From assembly GCA_021802115.1 (NCBI GenBank), contig JAKABA010000058.1:1-19958 (forward strand): a stretch of 19,958 bases of DNA, read 5' to 3'. Origin of the DNA: a bacterium. Its GTDB lineage: Bacteria > Chloroflexota > Dormibacteria > UBA8260 > Bog-877. Positions within the stretch are counted from its first letter, which is position 1, and the number at the start of each line of letters is the position of its first letter. Position numbers and translations under genes: made by a program. Shown here one piece after another: positions 7,994 through 15,164 of this stretch. The notes under the pieces are model-generated. The model did not search any database. It was not told the origin of the DNA and saw only the letters and a program-made list of their open reading frames with translations.

Positions 7994-10915
7994 TCAGCCG
8001 GTCTGGTGTACACCCCCGCCTCGCGGTTCGATACCAGGGCGCAGTCCGAGCCGGGCGCGCTTACCTTGGATCGCCACCTCAACCGGCGCGGGAAACCCCG
8101 CTGGCAGGGGCAGATCCCAAGGCAGGGTCAGCACGGTGTCGAGGAAGCACTGGCTCCGCAGCAGTTCTCTCCCCGCCGACGCGGCCTCCCCCAGCTCAGG
8201 ATCCGAGGCCAGCACCAGGTCCGCCGGCTCGCCCGGGTTGAGTCCCGATCGCTTGCGCAGGTTCTGGACCTGCCGCACCAACCCCCGCAGCAGCCCCTCC
8301 CGGCGCAGCTCTGGGGTGAGCTCGAAGTCGAGGCGGACCGAGCTTCGGCCGCGCTCCGTGGCAGGCTCGCAGACCACCTCACCGACGTTGATCTCCTGAG
8401 CCAGCACCGCCCGCAGTTCGGCGGACAGGTCCACCCCCTCGACCAGTGCCCGTGCCAGGGGCTGGCGGGTGGGCACTCCCTCCGCCTCCCGAAGGGCTCG
8501 CGCCTCCTCGGCTAGGCGCCGGAGCTCGGCCATGTCGCGCACCAGCTCCGGGTCGATTCGGCTCGGGTCCGGCTCGGGGTACATCTCCAGGTGGACCGAG
8601 AGGCGGGCGCCGGGCAGCGGCGACGTGAGCTCGCGGTACATGGCGTCGGCCACGAAGGGGGTGAACGGAGCCATCAGGCGGGAGATGTCCAAGAGCACCT
8701 GGTGGAGGGTGGCAAAGGCGGCCCCATCGGTGGTCCCTCGGAAGCGGGGCCGGGAACAGCGCAGGTACCAGGTGCTGGCCTCGTCGACTAGCTCGGCGAT
8801 GGCACGGCAGGCACTGTGGGCGTCGAAGCGGTCCAGGCTCAGGCGCACCTCGTCGACGGTCTGGGCGAGCCGCGCCAGGATCCAGCGATCGAGCACGTGC
8901 CGGGCGGACACATCGGGCGGCGTCTGGCTGGGATCCCACTTCGCCAAATTGGCGTAGGTGACCAGAAAGCTCTGGGTGTTCCAGAGCACATTGAGGAATT
9001 TGAGGGCCGACTCGGCCACTCGCTGGGCCGAGATGCGGTACTCCTGCCCCACCGTGACGGTGGTGTAGAACCACCAGCGCAGCGAGTCCGCACCGGTCTC
9101 ACCGAGCAGCTCCCAGGGGTCGATCACGTTGCCCCGGGACTTGGACATCTTGCGGCCCTTGTCGTCCACCACCAGGCTGGGGACCACCACGTTACGGTAG
9201 GCGGGCTGATCGAAGAGCATGACCGACTCCGCCAGCAGCGTGTAGAACCAACCCCTGGTCTGATCCAGCGCCTCACTGATGTAGTCGGCCGGGTGCTCCT
9301 CCTGGAACCGTTCCTGGTTCTCGAAGGGATAGTGCCATTGGGCGAACGGCATCGCGCCGCTGTCGTACCAGCAGTCGATCACCTCAGGCACCCGTCGCAT
9401 CACCCCGCCGCACTCGCAGGCCAGGGTGACCCCGTCGATGAAGGGCTTGTGGGGATCGATGTCCTGGCCCAGGCCCAGCTCCGCGAAGCTGCCCACGCAA
9501 CGCTCCTGCTGGCAGCTCTGGCAGACCCAGACCGGCAGGGGCGTGCCCCAGTAGCGGGCCCTCGAGAGATTCCAGTCCTGGAGCGACTCCAACCAATTGC
9601 CCATGCGCCCGTCCCGGATGTGGGAGGGCACCCAGCCAACGCTGGCGTTGTGACGCAGCAGCGCCTCCTTGACCGCGGTGGTGCGGATGAACCAGGAGTC
9701 CAGCGCGTAGTAGAGCAGAGGGGTCTCGCAGCGCCAGCAGAAGGGATAGGTGTGGAGGATGGTCTCCTCCCGGTAAAGCAGGCCGCGCCGGCGCAGATCG
9801 TCGCTGATGACCGGGTCCGCCGACTTCACGAACAGACCCGCGAACTCCTCCACGAAGGGCAGGAAGCGGCCATCCAAGCCGACTGTGTGGCGCACCTCCA
9901 AGCCCAGTTCCTGGCAGAGCCGGAGGTCGTCCTCGCCGTAAGCACCGGCGGTGTGGACTATGCCAGTGCCTTCCTCGGTGGAGACGAACTCGGCAGCAAC
10001 CACCTGCCAGGCCCGCTCCTGCTCCGGCAGGTACGGGAAGAGCCGCTGATAACTGAGTCCGACCAGCTCAGAGCCGGGGAATTCAGCCTCGATCTCATAG
10101 GCGCCGTCCAGGACGTCCAGGCGGCCGCGGGCCAGGATCAGGCGCTCGTCCCCCTGCCGCACCCTGACGTAGGGAATCTCCGCCCCCACCGCCAACGCCA
10201 GGTTCCCGGGCAGCGTCCAGGGGGTGGTGGTCCAGGCCAGCAGGCTGGTCCCGGGATCTTCGATCAGCCGGAAGCGCACCGTGACCCCGGGGTCGGGGGT
10301 GTTGTCCCGGTAGGCACCCGGCTGACCGAGCTCATGGCTGCTGAGAGAGGTCTGGCAGCGGGGACAGTAGGGGGCGACCCGGTAGCCCCGGTAGAGCCAC
10401 CCGCGCTGGTGGATCTGCTGCAGGCTCCACCAGACCGACTCGATGTAGCTGGGGTCGTAGGTCCGGTAGGCGTGCTCCATATCCAGCCAAAATCCGATCC
10501 GTCCGGTCAGGCGCTCCCACTCGTCGATGTACTCCATGACGCTGGCCCGGCAGAGTCGGTTGAACGCCTCGACCCCGAACTCCTCGATCTCCTGCTTGGA
10601 ACGAAGCTTGAGGCTGCGCTCAACCTCCAGTTCCACCGGCAGGCCATGGGTGTCCCAGCCGCCCCGCCGCTCCACTCGCCGGCCCAGCATCTGCTGGTAA
10701 CGCAGGAAGCAGTCCTTGAACGACCGAGCCAGGATGTGATGCACGCCGGGCAGGCCATTGGCCGTGGGCGGCCCTTCGTAGAACACGAACGGCCGGGCGT
10801 CCTGGCGCTGTTCCAGGCTGCGCTCGAAGATGCGCTCCCGCCCCCAACGGGCGAGTACGTTCTCCTCCAGCTCCGGAAAGCGGACATGGGCGGGAAGTGG
10901 CTCAAAGACCGGCAT
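7994..10915 (-). CDS. ileS: Isoleucyl-tRNA synthetase, type 2 (IleRS2-like), with GVHH signature
   Basis: Charges tRNA-Ile with isoleucine in the cytoplasm. The 973-residue class I synthetase has the first signature region GPPTANGLPGVHH (48-60), GWDTHGLPVELEVE, YCPRCQTSLSSHE, an editing domain in the middle (WTTTPWTLPGN, ending near GTGIVHTAGAYGEDD), cysteine pairs in CWRCETPLLYYALDSWFIR and CQSCQQERC, the KMSKSRGN loop, and an anticodon-binding C-terminal region. Its overall pattern matches the type-2 (eukaryote-like) branch, which is known for natural mupirocin resistance. The first signature is G-V-H-H at residues 57-60 instead of HxGH. The ATG at 10915 has AAGGAG about 12 nt upstream, a long spacing. 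No T-box leader is seen. The gene is divergent from the MaoC-like gene. Confidence 0.97.
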   Translation of the reverse strand: MPVFEPLPAHVRFPELEENVLARWGRERIFERSLEQRQDARPFVFYEGPPTANGLPGVHHILARSFKDCFLRYQQMLGRRVERRGGWDTHGLPVELEVERSLKLRSKQEIEEFGVEAFNRLCRASVMEYIDEWERLTGRIGFWLDMEHAYRTYDPSYIESVWWSLQQIHQRGWLYRGYRVAPYCPRCQTSLSSHELGQPGAYRDNTPDPGVTVRFRLIEDPGTSLLAWTTTPWTLPGNLALAVGAEIPYVRVRQGDERLILARGRLDVLDGAYEIEAEFPGSELVGLSYQRLFPYLPEQERAWQVVAAEFVSTEEGTGIVHTAGAYGEDDLRLCQELGLEVRHTVGLDGRFLPFVEEFAGLFVKSADPVISDDLRRRGLLYREETILHTYPFCWRCETPLLYYALDSWFIRTTAVKEALLRHNASVGWVPSHIRDGRMGNWLESLQDWNLSRARYWGTPLPVWVCQSCQQERCVGSFAELGLGQDIDPHKPFIDGVTLACECGGVMRRVPEVIDCWYDSGAMPFAQWHYPFENQERFQEEHPADYISEALDQTRGWFYTLLAESVMLFDQPAYRNVVVPSLVVDDKGRKMSKSRGNVIDPWELLGETGADSLRWWFYTTVTVGQEYRISAQRVAESALKFLNVLWNTQSFLVTYANLAKWDPSQTPPDVSARHVLDRWILARLAQTVDEVRLSLDRFDAHSACRAIAELVDEASTWYLRCSRPRFRGTTDGAAFATLHQVLLDISRLMAPFTPFVADAMYRELTSPLPGARLSVHLEMYPEPDPSRIDPELVRDMAELRRLAEEARALREAEGVPTRQPLARALVEGVDLSAELRAVLAQEINVGEVVCEPATERGRSSVRLDFELTPELRREGLLRGLVRQVQNLRKRSGLNPGEPADLVLASDPELGEAASAGRELLRSQCFLDTVLTLPWDLPLPAGFPAPVEVAIQGKRARLGLRPGIEPRGGGVHQTG

Positions 10916-10946
10916 CGGGACGCGCTGCGATCTCCTTGGAGTGGGT

Positions 10947-10973
10947 TCACTGCCCTATGGGCTGGAGCAGTGA
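10947..10973. promoter_or_regulatory. Inverted repeat in the ileS / MaoC divergent gap
   Basis: TCACTGC (10947-10953) and GCAGTGA (10967-10973) are perfect inverted copies 13 nt apart, between two divergent genes. It could be an operator for one or both promoters, or a 5' hairpin in the ileS leader. No convincing -10/-35 pair was found nearby. Confidence 0.35.
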
Positions 10974-11062
10974 GTTGAACGCAGGTTAGCATGGCAGGCA
11001 GTGCGGGCTGGGCTCAAGTCCCCGATCCCGTGGCCCGCCCGGTGGAGGAGAGGAGGATCCAG

Positions 11063-11572
11063 TTGTCGGCAGCAGACGAGCACAGCTTGCCCAGCGCGGG
11101 CGAATTCGGTCCTCAAGTCGACCTCTTCTTCGAGGACTTCCATCCCGGCCAGCGCTTCGAGCTGGGAGATTACCGGATCACGGAGGCGGAGATGCTCGAC
11201 TTCGCGCGCCGGTTCGATCCCCAGCCCTTTCACGTTGATCCGGTGCAGGCCTCGGCCACCATCTTCGAGGGCCTGATCGCCAGCGGATGGCAGACTGCGG
11301 CGATCTGGATGCGCCTCTACTGCGATGGGCTGCTGCTCCGAGCGGCCAGCCTCGGATCGCCCGGAATCGAGGAGCTCAGGTGGCTGGCTCCGGTGCGCCC
11401 GGGAGACCTTCTGAGGGCGTCCGTGGAGGTGATCTCGGGACGACCGTCCGTCCGCCACCCAGAGCGGGGAACCCTGGTCATGAGAGGGGAGCTCCGGGGA
11501 GAGAGCGGTGAGCTCAAGATGCGCCTGACCGCCTGGGGCCTGATCGCCCACAGGCCGCCAGCCGGCAGCTGA
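11063..11572 (+). CDS. MaoC-like acyl dehydratase (hot-dog fold)
   Basis: A 169-residue protein of the MaoC/R-specific enoyl-CoA hydratase group, which hydrates enoyl-CoA or related acyl thioesters. FEDFHPGQRFELGDYRITEAE leads into FARRFDPQPFHVDPVQAS, which holds the Asp/His hydratase pair, followed by GLIASGWQTAAIWMRL. The later half, EELRWLAPVRPGDLLRASVEV, is the usual second strand pattern. The TTG start at 11063 is chosen because AGGAGG (11051-11056) lies 6 nt upstream, a far stronger site than anything before the in-frame ATG at 10991, which would add 24 unconserved residues. No other acyl-CoA gene is nearby, so the substrate is unknown. Confidence 0.88.
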   Translation: MSAADEHSLPSAGEFGPQVDLFFEDFHPGQRFELGDYRITEAEMLDFARRFDPQPFHVDPVQASATIFEGLIASGWQTAAIWMRLYCDGLLLRAASLGSPGIEELRWLAPVRPGDLLRASVEVISGRPSVRHPERGTLVMRGELRGESGELKMRLTAWGLIAHRPPAGS

Positions 11573-11611
11573 ACTCTCCGGGCGAGAACCGGGCAGGGCC
11601 TCAGCGCAGCT

Positions 11612-11830
11612 CACAGGGTCGCCCTTCGGTCTTGCATGTGCGGCTCTGGCAAGACCAGGGTGGCGCCGCGTTGGCTCGCGCTCTCGGCTTCCCCCTGATC
11701 TTAGAGGGCACGATCAGGGAGGCGATCTTCGACACCCGCGCCTCAGGGCCGGACACCTGCCCTGATCTCGACCAAGGTGAGATCGGCGGCGGATGGAGCG
11801 GCTCGGAGGCGCCCAGAGGACCGGGCTGGG
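11612..11830 (+). pseudogene. Decayed P-loop (AAA_33-like) kinase relic
   Basis: Reading from about 11612, one frame gives a degenerate Walker A, SCMCGSGKTRVA (ATG at 11636). A single-base loss near 11666 then moves the sequence to the neighbouring frame, which continues ALARALGFPLILEGTIREAIF. Together this resembles the start of AAA_33/zeta-toxin-like kinases (GSGKT, then ARALGFPLI, then KDxIKEALFD). A second shift near 11790 would join W-S to ERLGGAQ. The first frame stops soon after the Walker motif and no frame is intact, so this is taken as a pseudogene. Substrate and original length are unknown. The ends are approximate. Confidence 0.45.
11628..11656. repeat. Inverted repeat GGTCTTGC / GCAAGACC
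   Basis: GGTCTTGC (11628-11635) and GCAAGACC (11649-11656) are perfect inverted copies with a 13-nt spacer, about 55 nt after the MaoC-like stop. It may end or stabilise that transcript, though no T-run follows. It overlaps the Walker A coding remnant of the kinase relic, so chance is possible. Confidence 0.35.
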
Positions 11831-11995
11831 ACTCAGCGTGGGAAACTTGCCCACCGTGGCCGTCCATGAAGGAAGCGGGGTCCAGCCGCCGTCTCACCCG
11901 CTCGACCGCCGCGCTGGGACCGGCCGCGAGCACGGCTCGAGACAGCGTTGCGCTCGCTCGAGACGCGTCGGCGCCGCTGGGCGCGCGGGGGCCCC

Positions 11996-13294
11996 ATGGC
12001 CGCCCGAAGTCAGAAGCCGGCCCGAACAGCGGGCCGTGTCGGGCCGCACGGGGTGAAGCTGGGAGGGCTCGGGCTGCGCCATCTGGCCCTGGCCATGGGC
12101 GCCATCCTGTTCGCCTGGTTGGTCCTGATCGTCACCGGGATCGGCCAGGAGTTCCCCAACGACTACGCGGCGTTCTACGCCATGGCCCGGGGCCTTCGGG
12201 TCTACGGCCTGGGCCTCGACTCCCGGCTCTACTCGGTGCCTGTTCAGTACGCCCTGGAGTCCTTCATACGGAACCGCGCCGGCGCCACCCTCGCGATTCC
12301 CTTCGTCAACCCGCCGATCGCGGCCTGGGTGATGCTCCCCTACTCGCTGCTGCCCCTGCGGGCGGCCTACCTGCTCTGGGACGCAACCGGCCTGGCCGCG
12401 TTCGCGGGCGGGCTGGTCTGGCTGGGCAGGACCGGCCCGCGACTGGAGCGGATGGGCGTGCTGGTGCTTGGCCTCGCCAGTTCCTATCCCGTCTACCTGG
12501 CCCTGGGCCAGGGGCAGTTCGACCTGCTCTGGCCACTCGCGGCCGCCCTCTTCGTCAGCTCGCTGGAGTGCCCGGAGCGGCTTCGCTACGTCCCTCGCGC
12601 CGCCGTCGCCGCCCTGATCGTCGCCATCAAGCCCGACCTGTTCGTCGCGTTTCTGGTTCCGCTGGTGGCCGGGTGGCGGCGAGCACCGGTGCGAGTCGTG
12701 GTGGCCACCCTGCTGCTGCTGGGGGCGGCGACGGCCGTCATCCTGGGCCCCGCCGGGCTGGGCGACGTGGTCCACATCGAGCTGTACACGATCGCCCACC
12801 GCTTCCCACCCAGGCAGGACATAACCGTGGTCGGCCTCTTCTACAGATTGCTAGGCCCCGGCGAGGCCACTTCGCTGCTCGGGATCGCGGCCATCCCGGT
12901 CGGAGTCGCCGCGCTCGGGTGGGCCTGGCACAGGAACCCACCACGGTCGAGGGTCGACTGGTGGCTGGCGCTGACCGCCGCCTGCTGCCTCTCCCTGCTC
13001 ATCTCACCGCACGACCTGGTCCAGGGGCTGCTGCTGCTGGCGGCTCCCGCGCTGCTGGTGGCCAAGGCGCTGCGCGCCAGCGGCAGAAGCCTTGTGCCGC
13101 TGGCCGGATGGATCGTGGCCTTTGACCTGGTGACCCTGGTGGACATGTCTCCTCACCTCTACCTGCCGGTTCGGCTCACTCCGATCCTGTTGCTGATCGC
13201 CGCGATCAGCGCCTGGCACCTGCGCAGCTCCCTCAGCGCCGGGGCTGCGCCAGATCGGTCAAGCCTTCTGGCCGCCACGCAAAGGGGGACCTGA
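11996..13294 (+). CDS. GT87-like (DUF2029) polytopic mannosyltransferase-type membrane protein
   Basis: A 432-residue membrane protein resembling GT87/DUF2029 glycosyltransferases (GT-C fold), which use polyprenyl-phosphate sugars to build surface polysaccharides or lipoglycans. A basic N-terminus is followed by a first membrane segment (LALAMGAILFAWLVLIVTGI), then a loop with NDYAAFYAMARGLRVYG, where the Asp matches the conserved acidic residue of the family. FVNPPIAAWVMLPYSLLPLR is the other family hallmark (P-P-F/I pattern). About ten hydrophobic segments follow, ending near WHLRSSLSAG. The ATG at 11996 is chosen; a TTG at 11948 would add 16 residues, and neither has a good ribosome-binding site. 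No other glycan gene is next to it, so substrate and product are unknown. Confidence 0.8.
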   Translation: MAARSQKPARTAGRVGPHGVKLGGLGLRHLALAMGAILFAWLVLIVTGIGQEFPNDYAAFYAMARGLRVYGLGLDSRLYSVPVQYALESFIRNRAGATLAIPFVNPPIAAWVMLPYSLLPLRAAYLLWDATGLAAFAGGLVWLGRTGPRLERMGVLVLGLASSYPVYLALGQGQFDLLWPLAAALFVSSLECPERLRYVPRAAVAALIVAIKPDLFVAFLVPLVAGWRRAPVRVVVATLLLLGAATAVILGPAGLGDVVHIELYTIAHRFPPRQDITVVGLFYRLLGPGEATSLLGIAAIPVGVAALGWAWHRNPPRSRVDWWLALTAACCLSLLISPHDLVQGLLLLAAPALLVAKALRASGRSLVPLAGWIVAFDLVTLVDMSPHLYLPVRLTPILLLIAAISAWHLRSSLSAGAAPDRSSLLAATQRGT

Positions 13295-13343
13295 AGGCCC
13301 CCTGGGGAGACGGGCCGAGGCCGCCGCAACGTGGGGCTGGACG

Positions 13344-13361
13344 CCGGCGGGGCCCCGCCGG
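13344..13361. terminator. GC-rich palindrome after the GT87-like gene
   Basis: CCGGCGGGGCCCCGCCGG is a perfect 18-bp palindrome, 50 nt past the GT87-like stop and well upstream of the arsR promoter. It can form a compact GC hairpin. No T-run follows, so termination is plausible but unproven. Confidence 0.35.
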
Positions 13362-13505
13362 GATAGGCCGCCGCGCCGGATCCGAAAGGGCGACGACCCG
13401 CCCCGAGTGAACCGCTCAGTGCAGATTGAAGTGGGCCGGGACCCCTCACCTCCACTTCCCCGGGGGCTGCCAGAAGAACGACAGCCGCTCCTCCACCGGG
13501 CGAAG

Positions 13506-13534
13506 TTGCCAACCATGCCCCAATGGAGCATAAT
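13506..13534 (+). promoter_or_regulatory. arsR promoter (sigma-70-type)
   Basis: TTGCCA at 13506-13511 (5/6 to TTGACA) and CATAAT at 13529-13534 (5/6 to TATAAT) are separated by exactly 17 nt. The -10 lies inside the palindrome at 13527-13545. Transcription is predicted to begin near 13541, at the ATG of the gene. Confidence 0.7.
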
Positions 13535-13545
13535 TCAATTATGCT
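13527..13545. promoter_or_regulatory. Probable ArsR operator palindrome
   Basis: AGCATAATTCAATTATGCT is a perfect palindrome with 9-bp arms around one central base. It covers the -10 element and the predicted transcription start of arsR. It is followed by TTGATTCAA (13545-13553) and CAAT-ggaa-ATTG (13551-13562), giving a dense AT-rich cluster of half-sites in a GC-rich region. Position and symmetry fit autorepression by the ArsR-type protein. Confidence 0.7.
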
Positions 13546-13912
13546 TGATTCAATGGAAATTGATAAATGGGCCGAACAGGCGGGACTGCTGGCGGCGGCC
13601 GCAGATCCCCTTCGACTTCGCGTCCTCACCATCCTGAGCAGCCAGCAACGCTGCGTCTGCGACCTCCAGGAGGCCGTGTCGGTGCCGCTCAACCTCCTCT
13701 CGTACCACCTGAGGGCACTGCGCGAGGCCGGGCTGGTGGTCTGCACCAAGCGCGGGCGGAGGAGGGAATACCGACTGGCTCCGGGAGCCTTCGAGCGCCT
13801 GCATGCTGCCCTTCCGAACGCCGGTCACCGACCGGCTGAGCAATCCACGACGGCGGTCGCTGGGCGGCTGGCTGCAGCTGGCGCAGGGCCCCTGCCGCCG
13901 GCCAACAGTTGA
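13541..13912 (+). CDS. ArsR/SmtB-family metal(loid)-responsive repressor
   Basis: A 123-residue winged-helix repressor that would release DNA when its ligand binds. Core: ADPLRLRVLTILSSQQRCVC (21-40), then the recognition helix region VPLNLLSYHLRALREAGLV (48-66) and wing RGRRREYRL (71-79). Cys38 and Cys40 form the CVCDL motif of E. coli-type As(III)-binding ArsR; the third cysteine of that motif is Gln43, and a further Cys68 lies at the wing start. The start is taken as the ATG at 13541 because the promoter predicts transcription from about there; the ATG at 13523 lies upstream of that point and the ATG at 13553 is a shorter option. None has a Shine-Dalgarno sequence, which suits leaderless translation. 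The C-terminal 40 residues are Ala/Pro-rich. The transporter gene follows after 8 nt. Confidence 0.9.
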   Translation: MLDSMEIDKWAEQAGLLAAAADPLRLRVLTILSSQQRCVCDLQEAVSVPLNLLSYHLRALREAGLVVCTKRGRRREYRLAPGAFERLHAALPNAGHRPAEQSTTAVAGRLAAAGAGPLPPANS

Positions 13913-13920
13913 GGTCAGCC

Positions 13921-15063
13921 ATGGCTCAGGTAAGTAGCGCCTCCAGGGTTCGTTTCTGCCTTCGTTGCTTTCATCCCGGCTGGTTCGCCGCGGTGATGGG
14001 AACCGGGATCGTGGCCATCGGCCTGGCCGCCAACCCTGGCAACTGGCCGGCGATGCGAGGGATCGACCAGGAGGCGGCCCGGGTGATGGCAGTGGTGACG
14101 GGCGGGATCTTCGTCGGACTTGCGGTGCCCTACCTGCTGCGCTTGGTGCGCTATCCCACAGAGGTCTTGGCCGACCTGCGCAACCCCTGGCTCGGGCCTC
14201 TCTTCGCGACCCTGCCGGCCGGCCTGCTGGTGACGGCCGTGCTGGCCAGCTCGGTGGGACCGCTCATGGTCGGCCCGGCCGTGGTCCATGACCTCGCCTT
14301 CTGGCTGGCCTGGGTGGGCGTGCCGCTCACCTTCGCCATGAGCTTGGTTGCCAGCTACTTCCTGCTCAGCTCTCGCAGCACCACCATGGAGGCGGTCAAC
14401 GGCAGCTGGTTCATACCTCCGGTGGCCAACATCGTGGTGCCGCTGGTCCTGGGTCCGCTGATGGCCCACGCCAGCCCCGCCAACACGCGCCTCCTGCTCC
14501 TCACGAGCTACGCCTTCTGGGGCATGGGCGTGATCCTGTTCGGGCTGGTGCTATCGCTCTTGCACGACCGACTGGTCCTGCACCCCCTGCCTCCCGCGGC
14601 CCTGGCGCCTTCCCTGATCATCGCTCTGGGACCGGTCGGAGTGGGTGCGCTGGCCCTGGTCAGGATGGCGGCCTCCGGGGCGGCGGTGTTCGGACATCTC
14701 GCCCCTGCGGTGGCGCTCGCGTCCCTGATCGCCGCCAGCGCCCTGTGGGGCTTCGGGCTCTGGTGGCTGGCCGCCACCGCGGTCGTCATGGTTCGCTACC
14801 TGGCCGACGGCCCGCTCCCGTACGGCCTCGGTTGGTGGGCATTCACCTTCCCGGTCGGGGCCTTCGGCATGGCGACGCTGACGCTGGGCAGAGCCTGGCG
14901 GGTCGGCTACGTTGACTACCTCTCGGTGGCCCTGATGGCGCTGCTGATTGTCCTGTGGTCGATGGTGGCGATCCGAACCGTGTGGGCAACCGCGACCGGT
15001 GAGGCATGGGCACCGGCCGGGCCCCCCCGCCCACCTCCGCAGGCGAGCCCGATTCCCACCTGA
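13921..15063 (+). CDS. TDT-family transporter (TehA / Ssu1 / Mae1-like, SLAC1 fold)
   Basis: A 380-residue membrane protein of the tellurite-resistance/dicarboxylate transporter (TDT) family, whose members export sulfite (Ssu1), confer tellurite resistance (TehA) or take up malate (Mae1). The family N-terminus CFHPGWFAAVMGTGIVAIGL (20-39) is present, as are SWFIPPVANIVVPLVLGPL and LGWWAFTFPVGAFGMATL. About ten membrane segments are visible, ending before a Pro-rich tail. The ATG at 13921 has GAGG 6 nt upstream; the TTG at 13909 overlaps the arsR stop and is less likely. Placement directly behind the arsR-type gene implies a shared transcript and induction by the same ligand. Substrate cannot be read from sequence; sulfite, tellurite or another oxyanion are all possible. 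Confidence 0.88.
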   Translation: MAQVSSASRVRFCLRCFHPGWFAAVMGTGIVAIGLAANPGNWPAMRGIDQEAARVMAVVTGGIFVGLAVPYLLRLVRYPTEVLADLRNPWLGPLFATLPAGLLVTAVLASSVGPLMVGPAVVHDLAFWLAWVGVPLTFAMSLVASYFLLSSRSTTMEAVNGSWFIPPVANIVVPLVLGPLMAHASPANTRLLLLTSYAFWGMGVILFGLVLSLLHDRLVLHPLPPAALAPSLIIALGPVGVGALALVRMAASGAAVFGHLAPAVALASLIAASALWGFGLWWLAATAVVMVRYLADGPLPYGLGWWAFTFPVGAFGMATLTLGRAWRVGYVDYLSVALMALLIVLWSMVAIRTVWATATGEAWAPAGPPRPPPQASPIPT

Positions 15064-15164
15064 TCCCCGGTCCGCATCCATTCGGCAACCGCACTTGCCA
15101 TTTCACGCGAGGCAGCCGGGCCCAGCGGGTCGTCCACCCGCGGCCCAATCTTGAGGAGAGCGAC

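Noticed and set aside
8816..10978. A 720-residue plus-strand open frame opposite ileS
   Set aside because: It is antisense to a fully conserved ileS, has low-complexity composition typical of GC-rich shadow frames, and shows no recognisable domain.
10916..10990. T-box riboswitch upstream of ileS
   Set aside because: No T-box core (TGGnACCGCG-like) or specifier stem could be found; the space is too small.
11937..11975. Repeated CTCGAGAC near the GT87-like gene start
   Set aside because: Two short copies containing the common CTCGAG palindrome in GC-rich DNA; no further copies or symmetry, so likely chance.
11632..13125. A 497-residue plus-strand open frame across the GT87-like gene
   Set aside because: Only its first 40 or so residues resemble anything (the kinase relic); the rest is an Arg/Pro/Gly-rich alternative frame of the GT87-like gene.
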